Of a DNA stretch of 64,000 nt, positions 34,909 through 42,843 are shown piece by piece. This DNA comes from Flavonifractor sp. An82. Its GTDB lineage: Bacteria; Bacillota; Clostridia; Oscillospirales; Oscillospiraceae. The stretch lies in assembly GCF_002159265.1 (NCBI RefSeq), contig NZ_NFHG01000013.1, positions 34,081-98,080 of the forward strand, given 5' to 3'. The notes beneath the pieces are model-generated. The model was not told the origin of the DNA. It did no database searches and saw nothing but the letters and a program-made list of their open reading frames with translations. The position numbers were made by a program, and so were the translations under genes. How positions within the stretch are numbered: position 1 is the stretch's first letter; the number at the start of each line of letters is the position of its first letter.

Positions 34909-37386
34909 TTATTCCTCCCCGCCGGAAGAGGTGTCGTCCCAGTTGTCCCAGCTGTCGGCGCCGGTGGCCTTGCCGTCCCGCTTCTTTTTCCAGATCAGCA
35001 GACCGGCAGCACCTGCCAGGGCTGCGCCCCCGGCAGCCAGACCAACCGGAAGCCAGGGAAAGCCCCCCTCTTCCATGGCCGGGTCAAAGTCATCGGGGAT
35101 ATCCTCCGGCGGAGGTGCAGCCACGACATGGAGGGTGACGGGGAATTCGCGGGTCTGGACCTGCTGGTCGGCGTTCTCATAGCTGATCTTGAGGACTACC
35201 TTGATGTCGCCCTCGGTCATGGGAGTGAGGGCAAAGCCGATGTTGCCGTTGGCTCCGGCGGTGACGTTGCCCAGGTACTGGGTGCGGGCGGGAGTCTCCA
35301 CATCGTCCCCCTCCACGGTGGCCTCCAAGTTGGCCAGGTCGTCCTTGCCCTTGTTGACGTAGGCCAGCAGCAGCTCAGTCTCCTCGCCCACGTTCACGGA
35401 CTCGGGGACGGAGGGGGCGTCGATCTGGAAGCGGTCGGGCTGGTAGACGGGGATGGACAGCTTAATCTCGGAGGTGGCCTGGGACCGCTTGTCCCCATCC
35501 ATATACTCGTACTTGAAAGAGAGCATGGTGCTCTGAGCGCCGCTCTTTCCGGTGGGGATGGCCCGCATGGGAATGGTCTGGGCCTGATTGCCGCCGGGGG
35601 CGATGGCCTTGTAGAAGAAGGTGTTGGTGCCTGCGTCCATGGTGAAGGTCTCTCCGCCGTCCACGGTGAGCACCACGTTCTCGATGCGGACGGCGCCGGT
35701 GTTCTCAAAGGTGATGCCCAGAGGGAAGGCACTGCCGGCAGCCACCGAGCTCTCCCCGAAGGAGAAGCTGCGCACCACCACATTGGGTACTGAGGCGTCC
35801 GCCTTGGAGGGGACGTTAGCGGACAGGTTCACCTTGTCGGAGGAGGTGGCCTGGGTCAGAGCCTCGCCGTTGTCGTAGCTGTATTTCAGTTCGGTGCTCA
35901 GGGACTGGTTGGTGGAGGACATGTCCTTGGTTGCCTGTACCTTTACCGAGATGGAGGCGGTCTTGCCTGGCTCCAGGTCGGGCAGCAGGAAGGTGGAAGT
36001 GGGGTCCATCAGGATGAGGGACTCGGAGGGGGTGACGGTGACCACCGGCTTGACCAGCTTGGCGGCGCCGGCATTCTGGAAGGTGAGGGTCACTCCGGCG
36101 GTCTCACCGGGAGAGATGGGCTTGGCTGCCGCCGAGCGGGAGACCAGCACTACCGGCTGAGGGACGGTCTCCTTGGCCAGGGTAGGGATGATGACCTTGT
36201 CGGAGACAGAGGCCTGGGTGAGCATGCCGCCGTTATCGTAGCCGAATTTCAGCTCGGCGCTGAGGGACTGGCTGGTGGCGGTATTGCCCCGGGCTGCCTG
36301 GACCCGCACGTCGATGCTGACCGATCGGCCGGGGTCGATGTCGGGCAGCAGGAAGGTGGCGGCGTCGTTGAGGACGATGAGGGATTCGGAAGGAGTGACG
36401 GCCACCACCGGCTTGACCAGACGGGTGGAGCTGGTGTTCTGGAACCGCAGGGTAACGGTGGCGCTCTCCTCGGGGGCCAGGGGATGCTCCAGAGGGGAGC
36501 GGGTGATGAGGACCACCGGCTGGGGCACGCTGTCCCGGCCCAGGGCGGGTATGCTGATCTTGTCGGTCATGGTGCCCTGGGTTTCGGCTACGTTATTGAA
36601 GTAGTTGAATTTCAGGTCCACCCCCAGGGACTGGGCGGGAGAGGGGATGGTGCTGGAGGCCTGCACCGTGATGGTCAGGCTGACGCTCTTCTTTCCCGGA
36701 ATGTCAGGCAGGGGGAAGGAGGAGGAGCCTCCGGCGATGCTGATGCCGTCGGAGGGGGAGAAGGTGACCACCGGGGAGGTGAGGCGGGTGCGGCTCATGT
36801 TTTGGAAGGTGATGGTGACGGGAACCTCCTGCCCGGCCTCAATGGGCTTGTCCAGGGCGCTGCGGGATACCAGCACGGTGGGAGCGGGAATGGGCTCCGG
36901 CGGCGTGGGGACCGGTTCGGGGGTGGGCTGAGGGGCCTCGTACACCACCGCCTCGCTGATGGTAAGCTCCAGGGTCTGATAGCTGTCCGGCTGTCCGGCG
37001 GTGCCCACCTGGAGTTTCAGATTTTGTCCCACGCCCTTGTAGGTCAGGCCGGAGAGGTGGACGGTATATACCAGAGGGGTGTCGGGGGCGGAGGTCTTCT
37101 CCACGAAGAGCACGCCGCCGGTAAAGCTGTCGTCCAGTTTGGTGATATCCAGGTTTTTGGGATCATTCTGGCCGGTACCGTCGCCGGTGTCCTTGATGGA
37201 GACCGATAGATTGACTACGTTGCCCTTGGTAATGCTGTAGACCGGGGCGCCGGCGGCGTTGGTCACCCGGTAACCGGTGATGTACAGGTTACTGCCCTCG
37301 GCTCCCAGGGCGGCAGGCAGATGGGCGGCCAGCATGGCCAGCCACAGGAGCACGGACAGGCCTGTGCGCAAAACACTATGCTTCAT
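34909..37386 (-). CDS. repeat-rich, membrane-anchored surface protein of the ABC system
   Basis: An 825-residue exported protein. It has a signal peptide (about 1-28), a leading domain, a proline-rich linker (about 150-170), then about four Ig/CARDB-like repeats of ~120 residues, two of which share the string KPVV.VTPSESLI, and a fifth divergent domain. A C-terminal helix (about 772-795), a lysine stop-transfer and an acidic cytoplasmic tail follow. The fold recalls COG1361 S-layer-like proteins. It sits between the ATPase and the permease with 11-nt overlap and 3-bp gap, so it is probably an integral part of the transporter. Confidence 0.8.
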   Translation of the reverse strand: MKHSVLRTGLSVLLWLAMLAAHLPAALGAEGSNLYITGYRVTNAAGAPVYSITKGNVVNLSVSIKDTGDGTGQNDPKNLDITKLDDSFTGGVLFVEKTSAPDTPLVYTVHLSGLTYKGVGQNLKLQVGTAGQPDSYQTLELTISEAVVYEAPQPTPEPVPTPPEPIPAPTVLVSRSALDKPIEAGQEVPVTITFQNMSRTRLTSPVVTFSPSDGISIAGGSSSFPLPDIPGKKSVSLTITVQASSTIPSPAQSLGVDLKFNYFNNVAETQGTMTDKISIPALGRDSVPQPVVLITRSPLEHPLAPEESATVTLRFQNTSSTRLVKPVVAVTPSESLIVLNDAATFLLPDIDPGRSVSIDVRVQAARGNTATSQSLSAELKFGYDNGGMLTQASVSDKVIIPTLAKETVPQPVVLVSRSAAAKPISPGETAGVTLTFQNAGAAKLVKPVVTVTPSESLILMDPTSTFLLPDLEPGKTASISVKVQATKDMSSTNQSLSTELKYSYDNGEALTQATSSDKVNLSANVPSKADASVPNVVVRSFSFGESSVAAGSAFPLGITFENTGAVRIENVVLTVDGGETFTMDAGTNTFFYKAIAPGGNQAQTIPMRAIPTGKSGAQSTMLSFKYEYMDGDKRSQATSEIKLSIPVYQPDRFQIDAPSVPESVNVGEETELLLAYVNKGKDDLANLEATVEGDDVETPARTQYLGNVTAGANGNIGFALTPMTEGDIKVVLKISYENADQQVQTREFPVTLHVVAAPPPEDIPDDFDPAMEEGGFPWLPVGLAAGGAALAGAAGLLIWKKKRDGKATGADSWDNWDDTSSGGEE

Positions 37387-38110
37387 GGGGAGGTCTCTCC
37401 TTTTGGTTGATTTCGTTGCGGACGATCTCGCCGTCGATGAGGGTGACGATCCGGTGGGCGTAGGCGGCCATCTCAGGATCGTGGGTGACCAGAATGATGG
37501 TCTGGTGGTAGTCCCGGGCGAAGGTACAGATCATGTCCATGATCTCCACCGTGGTCTTGGAGTCCAGGTTGCCGGTAGGCTCGTCGGCAAAGACCACGTC
37601 GGGCCGGGCGATGAAGGCCCGGGCGATGCCCGCCCGCTGCTGCTGTCCGCCCGACATCTGCCATGGAAAGTGGTCCAGCCGGTGGGACAGCCCCACCCGG
37701 GTGAGCAGCTTGCGGGCGGCGGCCTCCCGCTGGGCCTTGGGCACCCCACGGAACATCAGGGGAAGGGCCACATTTTCGGTGGCGGTCAGGTTGGGCAGCA
37801 GATTGTAGGACTGGAACACAAAGCCCAGATGCTGCTGCCGGAAGGCGGCCAGCTGGTTTTCGTTGAGCCGGGAGATGGGCACGCCGCCGATGCGTACCTC
37901 GCCCCGGGTGGGCTTCTCCATCCCCGCCAGCTGGTTGAGCAGGGTACTTTTGCCCGAGCCGGAGGTGCCGAAAATGCAGCAGATCTCTCCCCGGGACACA
38001 TTGAGATTGATGCGCTTGAGCGCCACCACCGTCTCGTCGCCGATGGGGTACTCCTTGCGGACATTTTTGACTTCAATAATGGGGCGGCTGCGCAGGTCAG
38101 GCCCATTCAT
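37376..38110 (-). CDS. MacB/LolD-type ABC transporter ATP-binding protein
   Basis: Cytoplasmic ATPase of 244 residues: Walker A GTSGSGKST, Q-loop FVFQSYNLLP, signature SGGQQQRAGIARA, Walker B VVFADEPTGNLD and H-loop VTHD. The pattern is that of the MacB/LolD/BceA class that pairs with FtsX-type permeases. ATG 38110 has AAAGGGGG upstream. First gene of the three-gene ABC operon, lying directly after the two-component system and its terminator. Confidence 0.92.
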   Translation of the reverse strand: MNGPDLRSRPIIEVKNVRKEYPIGDETVVALKRINLNVSRGEICCIFGTSGSGKSTLLNQLAGMEKPTRGEVRIGGVPISRLNENQLAAFRQQHLGFVFQSYNLLPNLTATENVALPLMFRGVPKAQREAAARKLLTRVGLSHRLDHFPWQMSGGQQQRAGIARAFIARPDVVFADEPTGNLDSKTTVEIMDMICTFARDYHQTIILVTHDPEMAAYAHRIVTLIDGEIVRNEINQKERPPHEA

Positions 38111-38204
38111 AGGTGTTGCCCCCTTTCGGAGGGAGAGTATAGCGGGGGAAACTTTATTCCCCATGAGTGTTTTGTTAAGATTCCTAAAGGCGGGGGAAAG
38201 AAAA

Positions 38205-38239
38205 AAGGACGCTCCGGACCATTGGTCCGGAGCGTCCTT
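38205..38239 (-). terminator. terminator between the sensor kinase gene and the ABC operon
   Basis: 16-bp perfect stem (38205-38220 and 38224-38239, ATT loop) followed on the minus strand by TTTTTT. Confidence 0.9.
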
Positions 38240-38241
38240 GC

Positions 38242-39831
38242 TCAATCGGAGGAATCGGGATGGTACAGGGGCAGGGTGAGGACAAATTCGGTGCCTGTGC
38301 CCCGAGCGGGACGGGGAGAGAGGGAGATGGAACCGCCGTGGAGCTCCAGAATGCGGCGGGTGATGGCCAGACCCAGGCCGCTGCCCTGGCCGGAGCGGGC
38401 GTCGCTGCCCACCACAAAGGGCTCAAAGATATCTTTGGCCCGCTGAGGCGGAATACCCGCCCCGTTGTCCGCCACGGTGAGGACCGCCTGTCCATCCCGG
38501 GCGGCCGCGCCAAAGAAGAGCATGGTGCCCAGTCGGTTGTGACGCAGGGCGTTGGACAGCAGGTTGTCCAGCACCCGGCGGAATTGCAGAGGGTCCAGTT
38601 CGCAGCGCAGAGGATGGTCGGGCAGGTCGATATCCAGACCAAAGCCCGCCAGATCGATCTCGTCGTATTTTTCCGCCAGGTAGGCCCTCAAAAACTCGCA
38701 CAGATCGGTGGGCTGGGTGTGGAGTACAAACTCCGGGTGCTCCACCTTGCTGTACTCGTGGAAGGCGTTGACCAGTTCGGTGAGGGCGGCCGCCTTGCCC
38801 TGGATGGCCTGTAGGTAGCGCTCCTGCTCCTCAGGCGGCACCTTTCCGTCCCGGATGGCGTCGATGTACCCGGCGATGACGGTAATGGGGGTCTTGAGAT
38901 CGTGGGAGATGTCGGCGATCAGCTTCTGTCGGCCCTGGTCCAGCCGCCGCCGCTCCGCCTCGCTCTCCGCCAGCTGGTCGGAGAAGTGGTCAAAGCTCTC
39001 ACCGATGCGGCGGATCTCCCGGGTGCCGCCGCAGTCTCCCACCCGGACCATGCGGCCTTCCGACTGGGAGACCACCGCTTCGTTGAGCCGCTGCAGAGGC
39101 CGGCCGATCCGCCGGCTCAGCCAGGTGATGAACAGTCCGGCGCTGAGCAGGTACAGGGGCAGAAAGAGCAGCCAGATCCACCAGGACTCCTGTAGGCGAC
39201 GGGTGTAGTCGGCGTCGCTGAGAGAGGCCTCCCGCAGCAGCACAGTCATGGATGTGCCGTCTTCACTGAGAAAGTTTCCCCGGAAGAGGGCGCAGCCGGG
39301 AAACCGCCGCCCGGACAGGTAGGAAAACTCACGGGGCGTGTAGTCCATCCGCCCGTCGACGGGTTCGCCGAAGATCACCTGAAAGTAATCATCCAGCACC
39401 ACGGTTTCCACCTTGCTGGTGGACAGGGACTGCCGGAGCACCAGGTAGCGGGGCGTACCGTCCGCCCCGGTCTGTTCAAAGGTGTTGACCATGGTGTCTC
39501 CGTCCCAGACGGGGACGCAGGAGAGCTCGTCATAAGTGCATACTGGATCAAAGCCGTCAGCGGAGGTATAGATCAGCATGGATTCCTCGTCATAGACGGC
39601 AAAGGCGCTGCCGGTACTGCCGACGTAGCGGTCCAGCCGCTCATAATTGCCGGAGATCAGCGCCGGGTCGGACATCAGACCGGACCAGTCCGCCGGACGG
39701 AAGAGCCGGTCCAGCCAGGCGTTCCACAGCAGAAAGATCCCGCCTGCGATGAACAGCAGGGTGAGGGTGAAGAGCAGGTAGTTGCGTACCAGCAGGCCGA
39801 ACAGGCTGCCGGGAACCGGTTTACTTTTCAA
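38242..39831 (-). CDS. membrane sensor histidine kinase
   Basis: A 529-residue kinase: transmembrane helices at about 11-37 and 217-238 flank a ~180-residue extracytoplasmic sensor, then a HAMP region, a HisKA domain with the phospho-accepting histidine at about 310 (ISHDLKTPITVIAGY), and an HATPase domain (NLLSNALRHN, GAGIP and GSGLGLAI motifs). It overlaps the response regulator gene by 11 nt. The stimulus is unknown; the downstream ABC operon is the likely target. Confidence 0.92.
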   Translation of the reverse strand: MKSKPVPGSLFGLLVRNYLLFTLTLLFIAGGIFLLWNAWLDRLFRPADWSGLMSDPALISGNYERLDRYVGSTGSAFAVYDEESMLIYTSADGFDPVCTYDELSCVPVWDGDTMVNTFEQTGADGTPRYLVLRQSLSTSKVETVVLDDYFQVIFGEPVDGRMDYTPREFSYLSGRRFPGCALFRGNFLSEDGTSMTVLLREASLSDADYTRRLQESWWIWLLFLPLYLLSAGLFITWLSRRIGRPLQRLNEAVVSQSEGRMVRVGDCGGTREIRRIGESFDHFSDQLAESEAERRRLDQGRQKLIADISHDLKTPITVIAGYIDAIRDGKVPPEEQERYLQAIQGKAAALTELVNAFHEYSKVEHPEFVLHTQPTDLCEFLRAYLAEKYDEIDLAGFGLDIDLPDHPLRCELDPLQFRRVLDNLLSNALRHNRLGTMLFFGAAARDGQAVLTVADNGAGIPPQRAKDIFEPFVVGSDARSGQGSGLGLAITRRILELHGGSISLSPRPARGTGTEFVLTLPLYHPDSSD

Positions 39832-40495
39832 GCTTATACCCCAGTCCTCTCACAGTAATAATATAGCGGGGATTCTTGGGATCGTCCTCCAGCTTGTCCC
39901 GCAGCTTGGAGATGTGGACCATCATGGTGTTGTCATCCCCCTCGAAATAGGGACCCACCGCCCCCTCGTACAGCTGGATCTTGGTAAAAATGCGGCCGGG
40001 GGAGCGCATAAGCAGCGCCAGAATTTTATATTCCATGGGGGTGAGGGGGATGGAGACGCCCCGCTTGGTGAGCTGGCAGGTGACGGTGTCCAGGCTCAGA
40101 TCCCGGACGGACAGCACGTCCCGCCCTGTCCGTCCCACCCGGCGCAGCTGGGCCTTTACCCGGGCCACGATCTCCACCGGATTGAAGGGCTTGGCAATGT
40201 AGTCGTCTGCCCCCAGATTGAGCCCCAGAATCTTGTCATTGTCCTGGCTCTTGGCGGACAGAATCAGAATGGGCAGCTCGCTGTACTGGCGCAGGGCCCG
40301 GGTCAGTTCAAAGCCGTTGAGACCGGGCATCATGATGTCCAGAATGGCCATGTCCGGACTGTGGGTCCGGGCAAGCTCCAGGGCCGTGGCCCCATCCTCC
40401 GCCTCCAGAACCTGAAAGCCGTCCCCCTCCAGATAAAGCCGCAGCAGGCCCCGGATATCCGCGTCGTCCTCCGCGATGAGGATCAGAGGCGTCAT
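39821..40495 (-). CDS. OmpR-family response regulator
   Basis: Receiver domain with phosphorylation aspartate at about residue 53 (ILDIMMPG) and lysine in YIAKPFNP, then an OmpR-type winged helix ending in NTMMVHISKLRDKLEDD and RGLGYKLE, 224 residues. The output domain is like the VanR group, but this wide subfamily regulates many envelope systems. ATG 40495 has AAAGGAGGG upstream. First gene of the two-component operon. Confidence 0.93.
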   Translation of the reverse strand: MTPLILIAEDDADIRGLLRLYLEGDGFQVLEAEDGATALELARTHSPDMAILDIMMPGLNGFELTRALRQYSELPILILSAKSQDNDKILGLNLGADDYIAKPFNPVEIVARVKAQLRRVGRTGRDVLSVRDLSLDTVTCQLTKRGVSIPLTPMEYKILALLMRSPGRIFTKIQLYEGAVGPYFEGDDNTMMVHISKLRDKLEDDPKNPRYIITVRGLGYKLEK

Positions 40496-40634
40496 GGGTC
40501 ATCCCTCCTTTTTATCTCTTTGGTAGGCCTATTGTAGCAGAGGACAGGCCGGTGGAAAAGACTGCCGGGGCAAAAAAACAGGACATTAAAAAATCTTAAG
40601 AATTGCCGGTGAGGATAGAAAAAATGCCAATGCG

Positions 40635-40675
40635 TTGCATCTGCAACAGACAAAAGCCTAGAAGTTTGCTATGAT
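40635..40675 (+). promoter_or_regulatory. candidate ldh promoter with an upstream palindrome
   Basis: TATGAT at 40670-40675 is a good -10 box; the -35 position (CAGACA 40647-40652) is weak. The 12-bp palindrome TTGCATCTGCAA (40635-40646) abuts it, a possible activator site. Confidence 0.45.
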
Positions 40676-40757
40676 ATAAAACACAAAGAGAAGTCACAGA
40701 TGCGGTGATGAAGAAGCGGTGCGCGGCATCCCCGCAAAATCATAAGAGGTGAATGTT

Positions 40758-41714
40758 ATGACGACTCCAATCATCAATCCCCGTAAGGCAGCGGTGGTGG
40801 GCTGCGGCTTTGTAGGTTCGGCCACCGCGTTTGCACTGATGCAGAGCCATCTCTTTTCCGAGCTGGTGCTGCTGGACGTAAATTTTGACAAGGCCGACGG
40901 CGAGGCCAAGGACATTGCCCACGGCATTCCCTTTGCCGGAGCCATGCAGGTTTACGCCGGCACCTATGACGATGTGGCGGATGCTGCCGTCATCATTGTG
41001 ACGGCGGGGGCCAACCAGAAGCCGGACGAGACCCGGTTGGACCTGGTTCACAAAAATGTGGAGATTTTCAAGAGCATCATCCCGGAGATCGCCAAGCGGA
41101 ATTTCCAGGGCATCCTGCTCATTGTGTCCAATCCGGTAGATATCCTCACCTACGCGGCACTCAAGCTCAGCGGCCTGCCGGAGCACCGGGTCATCGGCTC
41201 GGGCACCGTGCTGGATACCGCCCGGCTCAAGTACCAGCTGGGGCAGCACCTGAGTGTGGACAGCCGCAGCGTACACGCCTTCATCATCGGCGAGCACGGC
41301 GACAGCGAGATCGCTGTTTGGAGCAGCTCCAATGTATCGGGCATCCCCCTCAACGATTTCTGCGAGATGCGGGGCCATTATGACCACGTGGCCTCCATGA
41401 AGAAGATCGCTGAGCAGGTCAAGACCAGCGCCTACGAGATCATCGCCAAGAAGCACGCCACCTACTACGGCATCGCCATGTCGGTAAAGCGGATCTGCGA
41501 GGTCATTGTCCGCAACGAGAAGTCCATCCTACCGGTATCCACCATGATGCACGGCGAGTACGGCATTGAGGGCATTGCACTGAGTATGCCCGCCATTGTG
41601 GGCCTGGATGGGGTGGAGACCCACGTGCCCATCGTGCTGGATGAGGAGGAGCAGAAGCAGCTCCGGCATTCGGCGGAGACCCTGAAGCAGGTGGCGGAGA
41701 CCCTGAATCTGTAA
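40758..41714 (+). CDS. ldh: L-lactate dehydrogenase
   Basis: Reduces pyruvate to L-lactate with NADH, a fermentation exit. The 318-residue protein has the Rossmann motif VVGCGFVGSA, the ETRLDLVHKN substrate loop, IVSNPVDILTY, and the catalytic histidine in IIGEHGDSE. ATG 40758 is preferred to the upstream GTG (40749) because AAGAGGTGA then has proper spacing. It is monocistronic between its promoter and a terminator. Confidence 0.94.
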   Translation: MTTPIINPRKAAVVGCGFVGSATAFALMQSHLFSELVLLDVNFDKADGEAKDIAHGIPFAGAMQVYAGTYDDVADAAVIIVTAGANQKPDETRLDLVHKNVEIFKSIIPEIAKRNFQGILLIVSNPVDILTYAALKLSGLPEHRVIGSGTVLDTARLKYQLGQHLSVDSRSVHAFIIGEHGDSEIAVWSSSNVSGIPLNDFCEMRGHYDHVASMKKIAEQVKTSAYEIIAKKHATYYGIAMSVKRICEVIVRNEKSILPVSTMMHGEYGIEGIALSMPAIVGLDGVETHVPIVLDEEEQKQLRHSAETLKQVAETLNL

Positions 41715-41732
41715 TAGAGCGTGAAAGACCCC

Positions 41733-41766
41733 AGACCGGGCGGATTTTTACCAATCCGCCCGGTCT
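41733..41766 (+). terminator. terminator after ldh
   Basis: 14-bp perfect inverted repeat (41733-41746 and 41753-41766) with a 6-nt loop; the T-tract is short. Confidence 0.75.
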
Positions 41767-41914
41767 GTCTGCATGTGCCTGTTAGAACATGTAATTTATG
41801 TTTGACGGAATTGGGTATGATGTACTATCATATCCACAAGGCCTTTCCGGCGCGCAGTGTGGAGCGAAGGGAGGGCAGATAGAGAGAAAAGAGAAGAGAT
41901 GGGAGGCGGACGAG

Positions 41915-42805
41915 ATGGAACGGAAGGGGAGCGCAGGGCATCTGGCGGCGCTGCTCACCATCGTAATCTGGGGTACGACTTTTATTTCAACCAAGGTGCT
42001 GCTGGTGGATTTTGATCCGGTAGAGATTTTGTTCTACCGGTTTGTTATGGGTCTGCTGGCGCTGTATGTGGTATATCCCCGGCGGATGAAAAAGACCACG
42101 GCCAAACAGGAGTTGACCTTTGCGGCGGCGGGTCTGTGCGGTGTGTGTCTCTACTACCTGCTGGAAAATATTGCGTTAACCCAGACGTTGGCCTGCAATG
42201 TCAGCGTAATCGTCTCGGTGGCCCCCTTCTTTATTGCTCTTCTATCCCATCTGGTGTTCAAGGGACAGGAGAAGCTGCGGGTCAATTTTTTCCTGGGCTT
42301 TGTGCTGGCTATGGCAGGTATTTTCCTCATCAGCACCGGCGGGGCGGAGGTCCACATCAGCCCGGTGGGTGATCTGCTGGCCCTGCTGGCCTCCATCATC
42401 TGGGCATTCTACTCCATCCTGATGCAGAAGATCGGCGGCTACGGCTACCCTACGGTGCAGGTCACCCGGCGCATCTTCCTGTACGGTATCCTTTTCATGG
42501 TGCCCGCCCTCTTCTTCTTTGACTTGCGGTGGGCCCCGGAGCGCTTTGTGAATCCGGTATATCTGGGCAACTTCCTGTTCCTGGGACTGGGGGCATGCGC
42601 TCTCTGCTTTGTGACCTGGAACTTTGCGGTGAAGATGCTGGGGCCGGTGAAGACCAGTGTGTACATCTACATGGTGCCCGTTATCACCGTGGTGGCCTCG
42701 GTGCTCATTCTCCACGAGCCGCTGACCTGGGCCACCGGCGTAGGCGCTCTGCTCACTCTGGGGGGCCTGTTCCTGTCCGAGTTCAAGCGCAGAGGAAAGA
42801 CATAA
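41915..42805 (+). CDS. EamA/DMT-family transporter
   Basis: A ten-helix drug/metabolite-type transporter of 296 residues with two EamA repeats (ALLTIVIWGTTFISTKVLL at the start of the first, GDLLALLASIIWAFYSIL in the second). Members export amino acids or metabolites; substrate unknown. ATG 41915 has GGGAGG upstream. It faces the van-type operon across a shared terminator. Confidence 0.88.
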   Translation: MERKGSAGHLAALLTIVIWGTTFISTKVLLVDFDPVEILFYRFVMGLLALYVVYPRRMKKTTAKQELTFAAAGLCGVCLYYLLENIALTQTLACNVSVIVSVAPFFIALLSHLVFKGQEKLRVNFFLGFVLAMAGIFLISTGGAEVHISPVGDLLALLASIIWAFYSILMQKIGGYGYPTVQVTRRIFLYGILFMVPALFFFDLRWAPERFVNPVYLGNFLFLGLGACALCFVTWNFAVKMLGPVKTSVYIYMVPVITVVASVLILHEPLTWATGVGALLTLGGLFLSEFKRRGKT

Positions 42806-42811
42806 TGGGAA

Positions 42812-42843
42812 AAAGCACGCCGCAGAGTTCTGCGGCGTGCTTT
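42812..42843. terminator. bidirectional terminator between the EamA gene and vanT
   Basis: 15-bp perfect inverted repeat (42812-42826 and 42829-42843, GT loop), A-run and T-run flanks; it touches the vanT stop codon. Confidence 0.9.
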
